A stretch of DNA of 64,000 nucleotides, taken from positions 18,110,516 to 18,174,515 of the forward strand of contig NC_049988.1 in the NCBI RefSeq assembly GCF_000003815.2, given 5' to 3'. Source of the stretch: Branchiostoma floridae (lineage: Eukaryota; Chordata; Leptocardii; Amphioxiformes; Branchiostomatidae). Shown here piece by piece: positions 1 through 10,400 of this stretch. Positions within the stretch are counted from its first letter, which is position 1, and every line of letters starts with the position of its first letter. The notes beneath the pieces were generated by a model, which was given only the letters and a program-made list of their open reading frames with translations, did no database searches and was not told the origin of the DNA. The position numbers and the translations under genes were made by a program.

Positions 1-371
1 TAAAGAATGTAATAGTAAATAACAAACTTTATCGAAAAATGATAAATTTTCATCATATGAGATTTATGAAGGTCTGTATGGGAGTCCCAACAATGTCCTT
101 TTTTCTTCATTTTTAAGAACCCCTTACATACATGCATCATGCTAGCATCAAAGAAGGCAATTACACAATATTTGGTCATCTTTTAAAGTTTTACGAAAAC
201 ATTGAAGAAAATCTCATACAGCCCCTACCAAACATTTGCACTGTCTGCACCATAACATAAGTCACAAACTACAATAAAGTTATTAACTGGGCGAACATCC
301 AAGTTAGAAATACATGTACACTCTCAAGCTGCTGAATTTTATGAACCATATCTAAACATAATAAAGCAAAC

Positions 372-455
372 CTTAGTAACATCACACAGCGCTACAACAG
401 TCTCAAGAGAAGGACGGATGTCTACTTCAGGTGTGTTAGTTTTCCTCTGGACCCA
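372..455 (-). CDS. Unassigned candidate exon (28 codons)
   Basis: On the minus strand an 84-base phase 0/0 open segment lies between a good acceptor (ctgtattgcag) and a weaker donor (AAG|gtttgc). It encodes WVQRKTNTPEVDIRP and then SLETVVALCDVTK, which has a protein-like composition. I do not recognise the family. It lies downstream of the SH3BP5-like first exon on the same strand but does not match the SH3BP5 coiled coil. It may be an exon of another gene or chance. Confidence 0.25.
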
Positions 456-1338
456 CTGCAATACAGCTCCCAGGAGGATTATAAAGGACAACATTTCAAG
501 TCACCGAACTACAAAGCTGCAAACACTCGCCACCAGATATCATACAGACATTTGTGGCACATGCAGTAAACCACATGTCCTACTGATATCACATATCACG
601 TACAAGTGTATATCTCCTTATATAGCTGGTATAAAAGACAAGCAGCATCTGTTACGGCTATCAAACTTTGAAAGCTGACCTGGTATGAATGAAAAACTTC
701 TTTGAATTTCAGACTGATACATTTGCAATTGCAGTTCCAAGGGTTGGGGTTTTGTGCGCGTTAAAATTTGCACGTTAAAAACCTGCGCGTTAAAATATGC
801 AAATTAGCTGATTCCCTGGGGATTTGAATTTTTTTTAAAGTTTTAAACTTAAAAGCTTGAAGAAGATAGCACAAAATGAAATTAAGTATCATATTGTTGC
901 ATTCTAGAGTACAAATATCCCTTTCCATGAGTTTTAAAGTGATTTTTAAACATTAAGTTTTAACGCGCAACAAAGGTTGATATTTGCATGTGAAACAATC
1001 TGCTTGAGAAAAGATGAAATGAAGCTTGTAGAATGGCAAAAAAGCCTCAAGCAGTTATATCTTATGATATAAAGCCTCACACTAGTAATTTTTCCAAGTA
1101 TTTGTGTCTAATTCAAGTGATTTTGAAATCTTCTGGATATGCAAATTAGCCTATTCCCAAGGGACCAAAAAATTAGGGGCTTTTCAAACCAAAAATTCAG
1201 GTAACAGATGTAAAATCATATAATGAGGTCACATTTTTCTGCCTAAGACTTTCTCATTACACATCTTAATTTTTTAACGCACAGATTTTTAACGCGCGCG
1301 CAGATTTTTAAAGCGCAGAAAACCTGTTCCCAAAGCAG

Positions 1339-1512
1339 GAGGTTCAATTTACTACAAACCACCCTCCTGTTGATATAGAACAGCTGTGGGTTACCCCAGG
1401 TCAAGGAGCCATTTGGTCTTGTTTGGAAAAGCCTGAGATGTCACTGAAGGTGATACCACTAGGGGACTGGTACAGAGAGCTACTTCAGTATCTACCTATC
1501 CACATTCTTCAG
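1339..1512 (+). CDS. Unassigned candidate exon (58 codons)
   Basis: A plus-strand segment starts after an acceptor (ttcccaaagcag) and stays open for 58 codons to CAG|gttgag; a second donor, GAG|gtaaaa, lies six bases later. The opposite strand is full of stops. The translation includes VDIEQLWVTPGQGAIW and LKVIPLGDWYRELLQ. The end loosely recalls the C-terminal part of thioester-reductase (NRPS-like) domains, but this is weak. No neighbouring exon was found. Confidence 0.3.
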
Positions 1513-1587
1513 GTTGAGGTAAAACAGCGACTGTTAGATGTCTGGTATAATATAGTATACATATTATGCTACTGGTAATGAAAATAT

Positions 1588-1687
1588 GAGCGAGCGAGTG
1601 AGTGAGTGAGTGAGTGAGTCAGAGTGAGTGATCCTGAATGAATGAATGAATGGAATGAATGAACAAATGAATGAATGAATGAAGAAA
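1588..1687. repeat. GAGT/GAAT tetranucleotide microsatellite
   Basis: Runs of GAGT and then GAAT, interrupted by a few point changes. The reverse-strand ORF over it (Ser/His/Phe-rich) is a repeat translation. Confidence 0.9.
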
Positions 1688-3020
1688 AAGATATGCAAGA
1701 TTATACTATTCAGTATTATGGTCAGGTCACATACAAAATAGTACAAATGACAAGCAAATAATAAACCGATTCCAATGATAACATTTGTTTGTTTGTTTGT
1801 TATTAAGACTCTAGAAGCCAGATACTATCTTATTTATAACTTTTACAATCTTAGTTACAACTTTCATGATTTACCATCTTTAAAACTTTTGCAAGTAATA
1901 ATTTTCATCTGTGGCATAATTCCTTCCACATGTTACTGTGAATTTACTTCAATCTGTGGGGACTTTATCTTGCAGTTGAAGGTGAAAACAGTTCTTCACA
2001 ATATTTCAAGTTTCTGATTGTATAAACAATTAATAAGTAACACAGACAGCATATTTGTTCTCAGTTCTCACTGAAAAAACTGTGAGTGTGAACATAAAAG
2101 TGACTATAAAACCACCAAAATATTTCTTGATTTACAGTAATGTCTGGATCTAGACCAGAAGAGGGTGAGTTCTAAGCTTCTAAGAAAGCAGGATGTGCCA
2201 CAAATCCACCTGCTCCTAGACATACATGTATACCAGCGGTCCAATTGTCTTTCCGCCATAGTTTCTACCATAAATTCTCAATTTTCATCATGCCAAAAAA
2301 TGTTGTGAATTTGTACCATTTTTTTTTTATTTGTATAAAATATGTAAAACATCTAGCCATTTATCACTGACATTCTGGAAGAACTTAACAGGAAATTATG
2401 AGGTGTTTGTACACACTTGACATTAGAACAATCACGCCAACAAACAACAAACAAGTAAAAGTATGGTGTCTACTAGTACTTGACCATTGTGCCACTCCAG
2501 GGTACCGCCCCCTGCCCACCTCCCCATTCAATGATTCATATTCTCATAGCAACAACGTAATATAATTGGCAAACATGGAAAACAGGGATCAGAAAAAAAC
2601 GCAAGTTCACAGTTTCTAGACTTAAAGTAAAAACAACTTACTGATCCGATCTTAAGGGCTAACCATCTTTGTTATTTCAAGAAAGGTATCGGGTTGTCAA
2701 CGAGACATTATCATCTGGCGATGAGTCAAACAAAACAAAACAAACGATATTTTTGACTTGTGACATGGAAAAATCACGAACATCGAAATTTCTGGTAACA
2801 AGGCTACAAAATCTCCAATGTGACAATTCTTTTCAAAATTCAGCACTTGATCGTCACTTAAATAACCACTGTGTTGTAAACAAAAAGTAATACAAACCGA
2901 CAAAATCAAACAGGTTGCACAAAAATAGGCCAAAAACAACGAACGAAAATTTACAGCTCGGGTCCTTGCAACAACACCGGCGCAATTTTCAAGCGGAATT
3001 CCAAGCATTTTCTGACGCAC

Positions 3021-3083
3021 CTGTATCCTTGGATCCAACCCTTCATCCCCAGAAGATGTCTCGGGTTGTCCTTGTTCAGACAT
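3021..3083 (-). CDS. SH3BP5-like protein, first coding exon
   Basis: On the minus strand an ATG at 3083 opens a 21-residue acidic start, ending GDEGLDPRIQ, followed by a near-consensus donor (CAG|gtgcgtc). In the SH3BP5/SH3BP5L/parcas family (Rab11 guanine-exchange and JNK-binding coiled-coil proteins) a short acidic N-terminus ends in DPRIQ just before the coiled coil (ELEKLN in vertebrates), so motif, position and splice site agree. The rest of the gene would lie to the left of the window. The longer minus-strand ORF reaching 2697 is read-through into intron 1. The assignment rests on a five-residue motif plus context. Confidence 0.45.
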
Positions 3084-3659
3084 ATTCCACAGTTTGTCTG
3101 TAGTTTTCTCAGAAAATCTCAAGTAAACGTCAAAACCCGCAAGATTTTCATGGTAAACCTGCAGATGCGAGGCCCCTAATCAAATTACCAAACATAGGTG
3201 TCCTACGTACTAATGTATCACATGCCTTAAAAATCACTCTAAGGCATAAATATTGACAACAAAAATATCATAATTTCATTGGAAAGCTAAAATGTCGAAT
3301 AAAAAAGATAGTGGAATTTTAGAATATAAAAGGATCCTGATATTGTGGTTGAACTGGTTTTCAGGCAGTAAGTTCTGTGAAGTAGGCAGCTTTATAGAGT
3401 GACATATTCAACATGGTCTAAAGTCGGTCAGTTTTTTGGCAGTCGCCACATGTGGGTGTTTTTGCGATGTTTTTCTCTCCAACAGACATGTAGGTACGTC
3501 TTTCTAGTGTCGGTACGAAGCTCAAGTTGACAGACAGCGGGTAGAAACGGTGATACCACCCGGACAACCTGCCTACGGGACCCGTTATTTGTTTTCCCCG
3601 GTGGCCGCCCCCCTCCCCACCGTTGGACGTTTGTTTGTAGTTTGATGATCACAGATAAA
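3084..3659. promoter_or_regulatory. Probable bidirectional promoter, SH3BP5-like / SCAP
   Basis: Less than 600 bases separate the SH3BP5-like start codon (minus) from the presumed SCAP leader exon (plus). No TATA box was located with confidence. The part around 3500-3650 is richer in G and C than the flanks. Head-to-head spacing suggests a shared promoter; this is inference. Confidence 0.3.
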
Positions 3660-3728
3660 CAACTTCGCAGACTCTAGATTTTAGACATCGAGGCGGACTT
3701 TGAGAGCTTTATCGAGAGAATGTGCAAG
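3660..3728 (+). other. SCAP: Presumed SCAP 5' untranslated exon
   Basis: The segment ends in a strong donor (gtgcaag|gtgagt at 3729) and would splice to the acceptor at 7231-7232. Its transcription start is unknown. It carries an ATG at its 3' end which, after this splice, would read ATG TGC AAG TGA, a three-codon upstream ORF. Inferred only from splice signals and position. Confidence 0.3.
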
Positions 3729-4956
3729 GTGAGTTCGCTCGTAAATTGTAAATTGTAGTTTGTCTACTCTGCTCTGCTTTTCTTTCCTGTTGTGGTATAA
3801 CGTTTGTTATTGTTGCCTTGTTCATATTCTTCTAGGGAAAACACCCTTGGCCTTGTTGTATGGCTAACGTTATATAGGAGTCAGTATTTGGTTCAGTTTG
3901 CAAATGCAAATACTTGTACTTTAAAAGTCTTGAATTAAGTGCTGATTTTTACCTACTTAATGTTCAAGGCTCAAATGATGCTGCTTGTAGTTAACGTGAT
4001 TAACGTTATATCATTCATATTTTCACATTATTGCTTACAAAATTTTTGAAGAAATAAACAACAATAAACATTGGAAGATTCTGTGGCACAGCCCCCCCCC
4101 CCCCTTCTAATAGTAAAGAAAGTCCTTGCATCATAATCCTCCTTTGCCATGACCCTAACCCACGTGTTAATGTATGTGTCAACAAAACATCAGACCACAT
4201 GCCCAACCCTATGACATCATCAACACTTTAGTGACTCGCCAAGTACCATGCACAAAGTTGTTGTGCATGTAATGTTATGTGTATAAATTGTTTGATATCA
4301 ACAAAACATCCAGACGAAACAAGAAAGGTTTGGCTAACATAATTGTCTTTCGATAATTTTCACACCTATTTCCTTGGGAATCGTAAAATGCTAGTTAATA
4401 GGAGCAGAACAGAACATTAGTATCAGGTGACTTCAAGTGCATCAAATTGTATTATGTGTGCCTTGAGTCTTAGAGCTTTAAACAAGTGTGAACAATACTG
4501 CGGGCATTATAATATGGAATTGCAAGATGGCCTGAAAAATATCCCTTGTAAGTTGTAGGCAAGTCTCTATTTGATCTCACAAGTTGCCCTTGTCCATACT
4601 AAATGAAATGAATGTACGTACATCAATATGGAGTACCCCTGGGTTTGTTTGTTTGTGCCTTTGTGTATATTTCTTGCATATAACTGGCAAGCTTGCAAAA
4701 AGGTGTCACTGTGGCATGTGTTATGATAATAGCTGACTACATTTAAGTTTTCTGACTATTTTGCCATCATTCTGCCACACATAACTCGTATTTGTTGGTC
4801 ATCTTGGTGGATAAACCAGCTGCAGGTACTGTGAAAGGGAAATATTTTCAGGGCATTCAAGAGCAGTTGAAACTGCCATGGGTTTAATGTTCACTGTCAC
4901 TGTGAAAACCACTTAGAACATTTCCTATTTTACAGTACTGTAGTACTTTGATATGT

Positions 4957-5109
4957 GACTCCAAGCAGATCGTACGGTAGCATAAGATAGTATCAGAAGC
5001 CGGCTTAGGAGTGTGTTTCACCACTGGGCAAATGGACACCTCTTGGCTGACTACACTCCTTGGCCAGTTTGGTACTATCTTATGCCATTGTAGGATCTGC
5101 TTGGAGATT
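4957..5109. mobile_element. MITE with CCAAGCAGATC inverted ends
   Basis: The left end (tgactccaagcagatcgta, then agcataagatagtat) is mirrored at the right end (actatcttatgcc ... ggatctgcttggagatta). No ORF. A second member with the same ends lies at 27417-27523. Confidence 0.7.
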
Positions 5110-5210
5110 ATGTGTGCTTTGTTCTTTCAGCTGGGCCTGTCAATATGTGTAGCTTTTAAAAGTGTTTGAACTTTCTCTGTGTTCACCCCCTGCAGCTGTA
5201 TTACAAAATG

Positions 5211-6140
5211 TCAGAGGCGGCGGCACCATTTTTTAGTTGTGGGGGCGAAAATTTGTCATATCACAAATCGAGGGCCGAAGGCCCGAGGCGTCGCGCCAGA
5301 GGCGCGACCCTTCTAGGGGGGTCGGGGGGCATGCACCCCCGGAAAATTTTCAAATCTAAACCCTCTGAAACGCTATTTCCTGTATTTTGAGGGGCAAATT
5401 TTGATGCCAGACTAAGCTAACCTCAATGACATTTCTATCAAAAATACACATAGTTTTAGCTTTAGTTATTGAGGGCGACACCCCCCAACATATTTTCACC
5501 ATCTCGAGCGGCGAAGGTACGAGCCGTTGCAAGGTAGGTTCTGGAAATTTTTGAAATCTAGACCCTCTGAAACGCCATTTCCTGTATTTTGAGGGACAAA
5601 TTTTGCCGACAGACTAAGCTGAATTTAATTAAACTTCTAGTAGAGAAAACGATTTTTGAGGGCGACGACCCACGCACCAACATATTTTGCACTACGTCAT
5701 CGTGAGCCTGGAAGACGCAAGCCGCCGCAAGGGAGTTTTGGAGAATTTTTAAATCAGGACACTTTGAATGCCATTTCCTGCATTTCAGGGGAACATTTTG
5801 CTTGTTAATTTTGATAATGAACTTTCTACTAGAAAAAGGTCGTGGGGGACGACGCTCAGGTAGCATTTTCCCACCATGTCCAGTGCCGACCGCACGAATC
5901 CTCACAAGGGAGGTCCTTTGAAATTTTGAAATCTGGACCCTCTGAAACGTCATTTCCTGCATTTTCAGGGCCAAATTTTGCCAGTAGACTAGCGAGATTT
6001 GATGAAATTTCCATAAGTGAAAATATACACAGCTTGATTTTGAATGTTTCAGCTTATTTTATTGTGGGGGCGACGCCCCCACGACCTATTTCTTGTGGGG
6101 GCGGACGCCCCCACTGCCCCCATGGTGCCGCCGCCACTGA
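5211..6140. mobile_element. 930-bp non-autonomous TIR element with internal tandem repeats
   Basis: The ends are inverted copies with 18 of 19 positions matching: TCAGAGGCGGCGGCACCAT on the left, ATGGTGCCGCCGCCACTGA on the right. They are followed inwards by G-rich gtgggggcg motifs. A 3-bp ATG on both flanks may be the target-site duplication. The interior holds about four diverged copies of a unit of roughly 200 bp containing ctctgaaacgccatttcctg. No transposase is visible. Confidence 0.75.
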
Positions 6141-6224
6141 ATGTGATGGCCCGTTGCACCCATACCTGGGACAGGGTTAAGTAAAGGGCAACCACTGACC
6201 CATTTACTATTCAAATTTTGTCTA

Positions 6225-6365
6225 CCAGTCAGTATCCAGGCCAGCATTCAACTGGCAAAATCCTAGAAACATAATAACTGTATATTCAGTTATTTTCACA
6301 GTCCAGGCCAGTGTTCATCTGGCCAAACCCTAGAAACATACTGTAAATTCAGTTATTTTCACAGG
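6225..6365. repeat. Two-copy direct repeat
   Basis: Two adjacent units sharing ccaggccag, gttcat(c/tc)tggc, cctagaaacat and gtaaattcagttattttcaca. Diverged, non-coding. Confidence 0.6.
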
Positions 6366-6867
6366 GATTTAATTTCACAGTATCACATTCTTCAGTTGAT
6401 TTATAGGATTTGATGATAAATGAATGTGCTAATGCTCTAAATTCCTAACTGCAAGACTGTTTTCCCTCTAATTATCGATGGACATCTCACAAATGCACCT
6501 CGCTGTAAACAATGGCTGTGCGGTAACCTTTGCCCCCTACACACAGTGATATATTCTCCAGGCACATGGTGTAGTGGCACTCACTAAGGAATGGTATTTT
6601 GCAACTCTTTGCATGTCTTGAGACATAACAGTATGTCTTTCTTACACTGTATTTCTTCATTTTTTTTACTGCTTTAGCATTTTCTTGTATTGTCCGTTAA
6701 TTTGACTGAAATGCCAGTAGAAGTAGACTCATACATGAACAGTAGTTACTGCGCCCTCCTGGGTACTAAAGGTCAATGACCTAATTCAGTTAAAGCCATT
6801 ATTGTCACATTCTCAGCATGTAGGTTGCTAAGGTATGTCTCTATAAATGCCAAATAATAGTCTGTCA

Positions 6868-7040
6868 AGCAGTTGGATATGATTTTGAAAACGTTCAGAT
6901 GTCTCAAAAGCATCCACTGTCTTTAGTTACTGACACTGAAAGTTAGTGAAACATCTGACCATGTCCAAAATCATATCCAGTTGCTTGACTCAATGAGTAA
7001 CTGCAATGTGGCATATCTCAATACCTGGATGTCTAACCTT
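6868..7040. mobile_element. Hairpin MITE, GGTTAGACATCC family
   Basis: Inverted arms containing cagttggatatgattttga and tcaaaatcatatccagttgc, ending in cctggatgtctaacc. Same family as 7798-7990, 37057-37290 and 42256-42505. Confidence 0.65.
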
Positions 7041-7232
7041 CATCGATGTATGTCTGTTTTTACCAGGCTAGTTTTTATCATCCTTCTACACAGCGTTGAC
7101 TATTGCGGAAATGCCTTACGATATTGCCACAAAAGTCTGTGTGGGAGGGTGGTTTTTATATCCTTCTAAAAAAAGAAAGATGCTATTGACTTAAGGACTA
7201 TTAAGGACTATGTTTCTTTCATCTACGCACAG

Positions 7233-7288
7233 ATGAGCTGAGAGGAAACATGTGAAGACTGGACACATCTTAAGACTGGTTTACCACG
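7233..7288 (+). other. SCAP: SCAP 5' leader in the start-codon exon
   Basis: Follows a good acceptor (tttctttcatctacgcacag). It contains an immediate start-stop ATG TGA at 7250-7255, 33 bases before the SCAP ATG. Confidence 0.55.
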
Positions 7289-7428
7289 ATGATTACCCTT
7301 GGATGGGTGGAGCGTAAGGAGAGACTGAAACAACAGATCGCTCACGTGTACTACAGACATGGCCTGTTCGTGTCCAACCATCCCTACGCCATCATCCCTC
7401 TATCCATGCTGGTTGCCTTTATTTTCTG
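7289..7428 (+). CDS. SCAP: SCAP coding exon 1
   Basis: The start codon is followed by [16 protein letters not shown], then [13 protein letters not shown] and the first half of TM1. Human SCAP begins MTLTERLREKISRAFYNHGL, which supports this start. Ends TG|gtaggt, phase 2. Confidence 0.9.
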
Positions 7429-10400
7429 GTAGGTACAATTAACCATGGCATCATTGATGTCCAAGTTCAGGGTTCACCATTGGTGAAATCTAGCCTCCCT
7501 CGGAAACTTCTATAGCAATGCTGGCTTTTATTATTATAGGGGTTGGGTGGGGGTGTTAGTCCACGATTTTTGATATGGACTAAGGTTCTGTAATGCTGGG
7601 AGAGGGAGTATTCACCCTAATATGAGAGGCAATTTTTTTGTTTTTTGATAAAAGCAAAAATTGTTGACTTTTCTGTTTTCAAAAGCTCAAATTATTCTGA
7701 ACATATCATCAGTCTATATGTAAACAAATTAAAAAACACAAAATGTAAGAAAAAACAGGCCAAAAAGCAGTTACTCAGTATTTTCTTACGTCGATTTACG
7801 AAGGTTAGACATTTAGGTAATAATATACATGTATACCAAAAAGCAGTTACTCAAGCAACTGGATATGATTTTGGAAATGGTCAGACGTTTCAGCTGGCAT
7901 ACACTAGTTTTCGTGAGTGACCGTGTACAAAATTATATCCAACTGCTTTTTGGCATATCTTATTACCTGGATGTCTAACCTTCATTGACATAAGAAAATA
8001 TAGTTTGATTACGCTGTCATTGTGATTTTCTAGGTTTGATGCTAGCATTGTTTGTAACATGTGTTTGCAGACAGGAAAAGGTGTATACTTTTACGTTCAA
8101 TGGTTCTCTTATTTCCCATAATATTTTGCAGACAGGAAAAGATGTTCAATGGTTAATTGTTCTGTTCCCCCTTATTCCCCAGCATCCCCCTGGCTAACCT
8201 GCCCCTGCCCGGTAACGCCCCCCTGGAGTACACCACCACGGTGAAGGAGTTCAGCCTGCCACTGACAGAGGCTACTGCAGAACCCAGCCTGCTGCAGGCA
8301 GCCATGGAGGGGCACCTGGATGCAGGGCTACCAAAATGGGTGAGATACGCAGACACCTGGTCCATATCAGATACCATATACCATCCTATCATAAAGTTAC
8401 TGAACCCAGCCTGCTGCAGGCAGCCATGGAGGGGCACCTGGACGCAGGGCTACCAAAATGGGTGAGATACGCACACTTCAGCTTTATTTCAGGCACCTGG
8501 ACTCTGGGCTACCAAAATGGGTGAGATACGCAGACACCTGGTCCATATCAGATACCATATACCATCCTATCATAAAGTTACTGAACCCAGCCTGCTGCAG
8601 GCAGCCATGGAGGGGCACCTGGACGCAGGGCTACCAAAATGGGTGAGATACGCAGACACCTGGTCCAAATCAATGGACAACAATGAATATAAAAATGCAC
8701 AAGACAAGAATACAAATACATATATGCAGTAAATGTTTAGGATTAGGATGAGTAGGATTAGCCAGGGTGTTTGGAGGTAAGGTTACATGCTTGGTTTTTT
8801 TGCCCCTCCCCTTTTCTAAAACACAAAACTACTGGTCAATTTAGAGGTTGATACTTGTACATTTTTGAAGGTTTGTAGGTACAGATCTGGAGCTACATGT
8901 ACCATACCATCCCATTGTAAAGTTACTGAAGGTAACACTAATTCAATTTTGAACACAGCAGCACTTCCAATACACTGGGGTCCTATGAGTTCGACAAACA
9001 AACAGCAAAAACAGACATACAACTGTACGGGTGTCAGGATGACATGGGCTACAACAAAGTCAAGATTTAAACGCTAGATGTCCATGACAAATATCATCTC
9101 ATAAATGACAACTAAAAGTTGTTTGATTTCTTGATACAGTTGGCCGGGAAACCCGTGGCGTTTATTCAGCAGTTCGTCGTCATGGCAACAGTGTCGCCAT
9201 GGGAATCCCGCCTGATCCCCACCGACGCTTTCCGTGCCCCTCTCTCCAAAGTCTTCTCTATCGTGGACGATGTCAACAACCTACAGGTCAAAATCAGGTG
9301 AGGTGAAAGCATTGACCAATCAGCAGACCCCATTTTAGAAGGATGTAATATGATTGGGCAGCCTACAAGCAGCTGTTTATAACAGACCTTATGTTCGTAC
9401 CATTGAATTATGGAAGTGTTTTCTTGAAAATTTCTGAACAACCTTCCCAATGTTTGATTTTCCTAGATTTTTTCTCCTGTAAATGGAACTAAGATACGTG
9501 TAAACCTTGTTTCTCTGTAAATCTATCATACTATAGAATTGAACATCCTTTATTGATTTCCAGTTTGTAGTTTGATGAAATTATTTATAGATACTATCTT
9601 CCAAAAATTACCCATGCTGTGCATTTCTAAACCCTTACTCTTGTTTTGTTTTTTTCCCACAGTGGAAAAACCAGAAGTATCAGTGACTTCTGTCTCCATA
9701 TCCCGGAGGTGTTGCCCAAATTCAAGGCCAAGGGTCTCCTACCGGAGTACAATTGTTTACTACTGTCTCCTGCCAATTTCTGGAAGGGCGATGCAACCGT
9801 GTTTAAGGAGGACGGGCAGATAATCAAAACAATTCACAGTTTCCAGTCACCAACCATAGAGACAGCACCTACTATTAAAGGTACAATAAATTTTTATACA
9901 ACATATAAGAATATGTTGTCATGTGTCTTTGTATAGTTTTGAATTTTTATGTACCTCTTATGCAATTGTTTCCAGGTATGGGATATGTGATAAATTTCTA
10001 TGTAAAGTTTTGGTAAGGTGAACTTTGAGGTCAAATATACATGATTGAACATGGTTTAAGGTCTTGCCATCATCATCATTTACAGACTGNNNNNNNNNNN
10101 NNNNNNNNNNNNNNNNNNNNNNNNNNNNNNNNNNNNNNNNNNNNNNNNNNNNNNNNNNNNNNNNNNNNNNNNNNNNNNNNNNNNNNNNNTGTCGTTGCGT
10201 CCCAGGATAGAAATTTTCTTGTTGGGACGGAAAAAGTTTCACTCAGTCCGTCCAGAAAGTCTGAACAAAATTGGCACAATATTGCTGAAAATGTATATTC
10301 CTATGCTAAAAAAGAATATGAGTAGGAGACAGCCCTGACACTGGAGCAGCTGTTTGGCTACCAATTCTCCATTGGTTACAGGGTTGGGCATCAAGGAGAA

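Larger units (their letters stand above)
3729..7232 (+). other. SCAP intron 1 region
   Basis: About 3.5 kb without coding signal. It contains a short hairpin element (4957-5109), a 930-bp TIR element (5211-6140), a partial tandem duplication (6225-6365) and one copy of the GGTTAGACATCC hairpin family (6868-7040). Nothing else was recognised. Confidence 0.6.

Noticed and set aside
2697-3020. Downstream part of the 141-residue minus ORF
   Set aside because: A strong donor (CAG|gtgcgtc) ends the exon at 3021; the rest is read-through of intron sequence.
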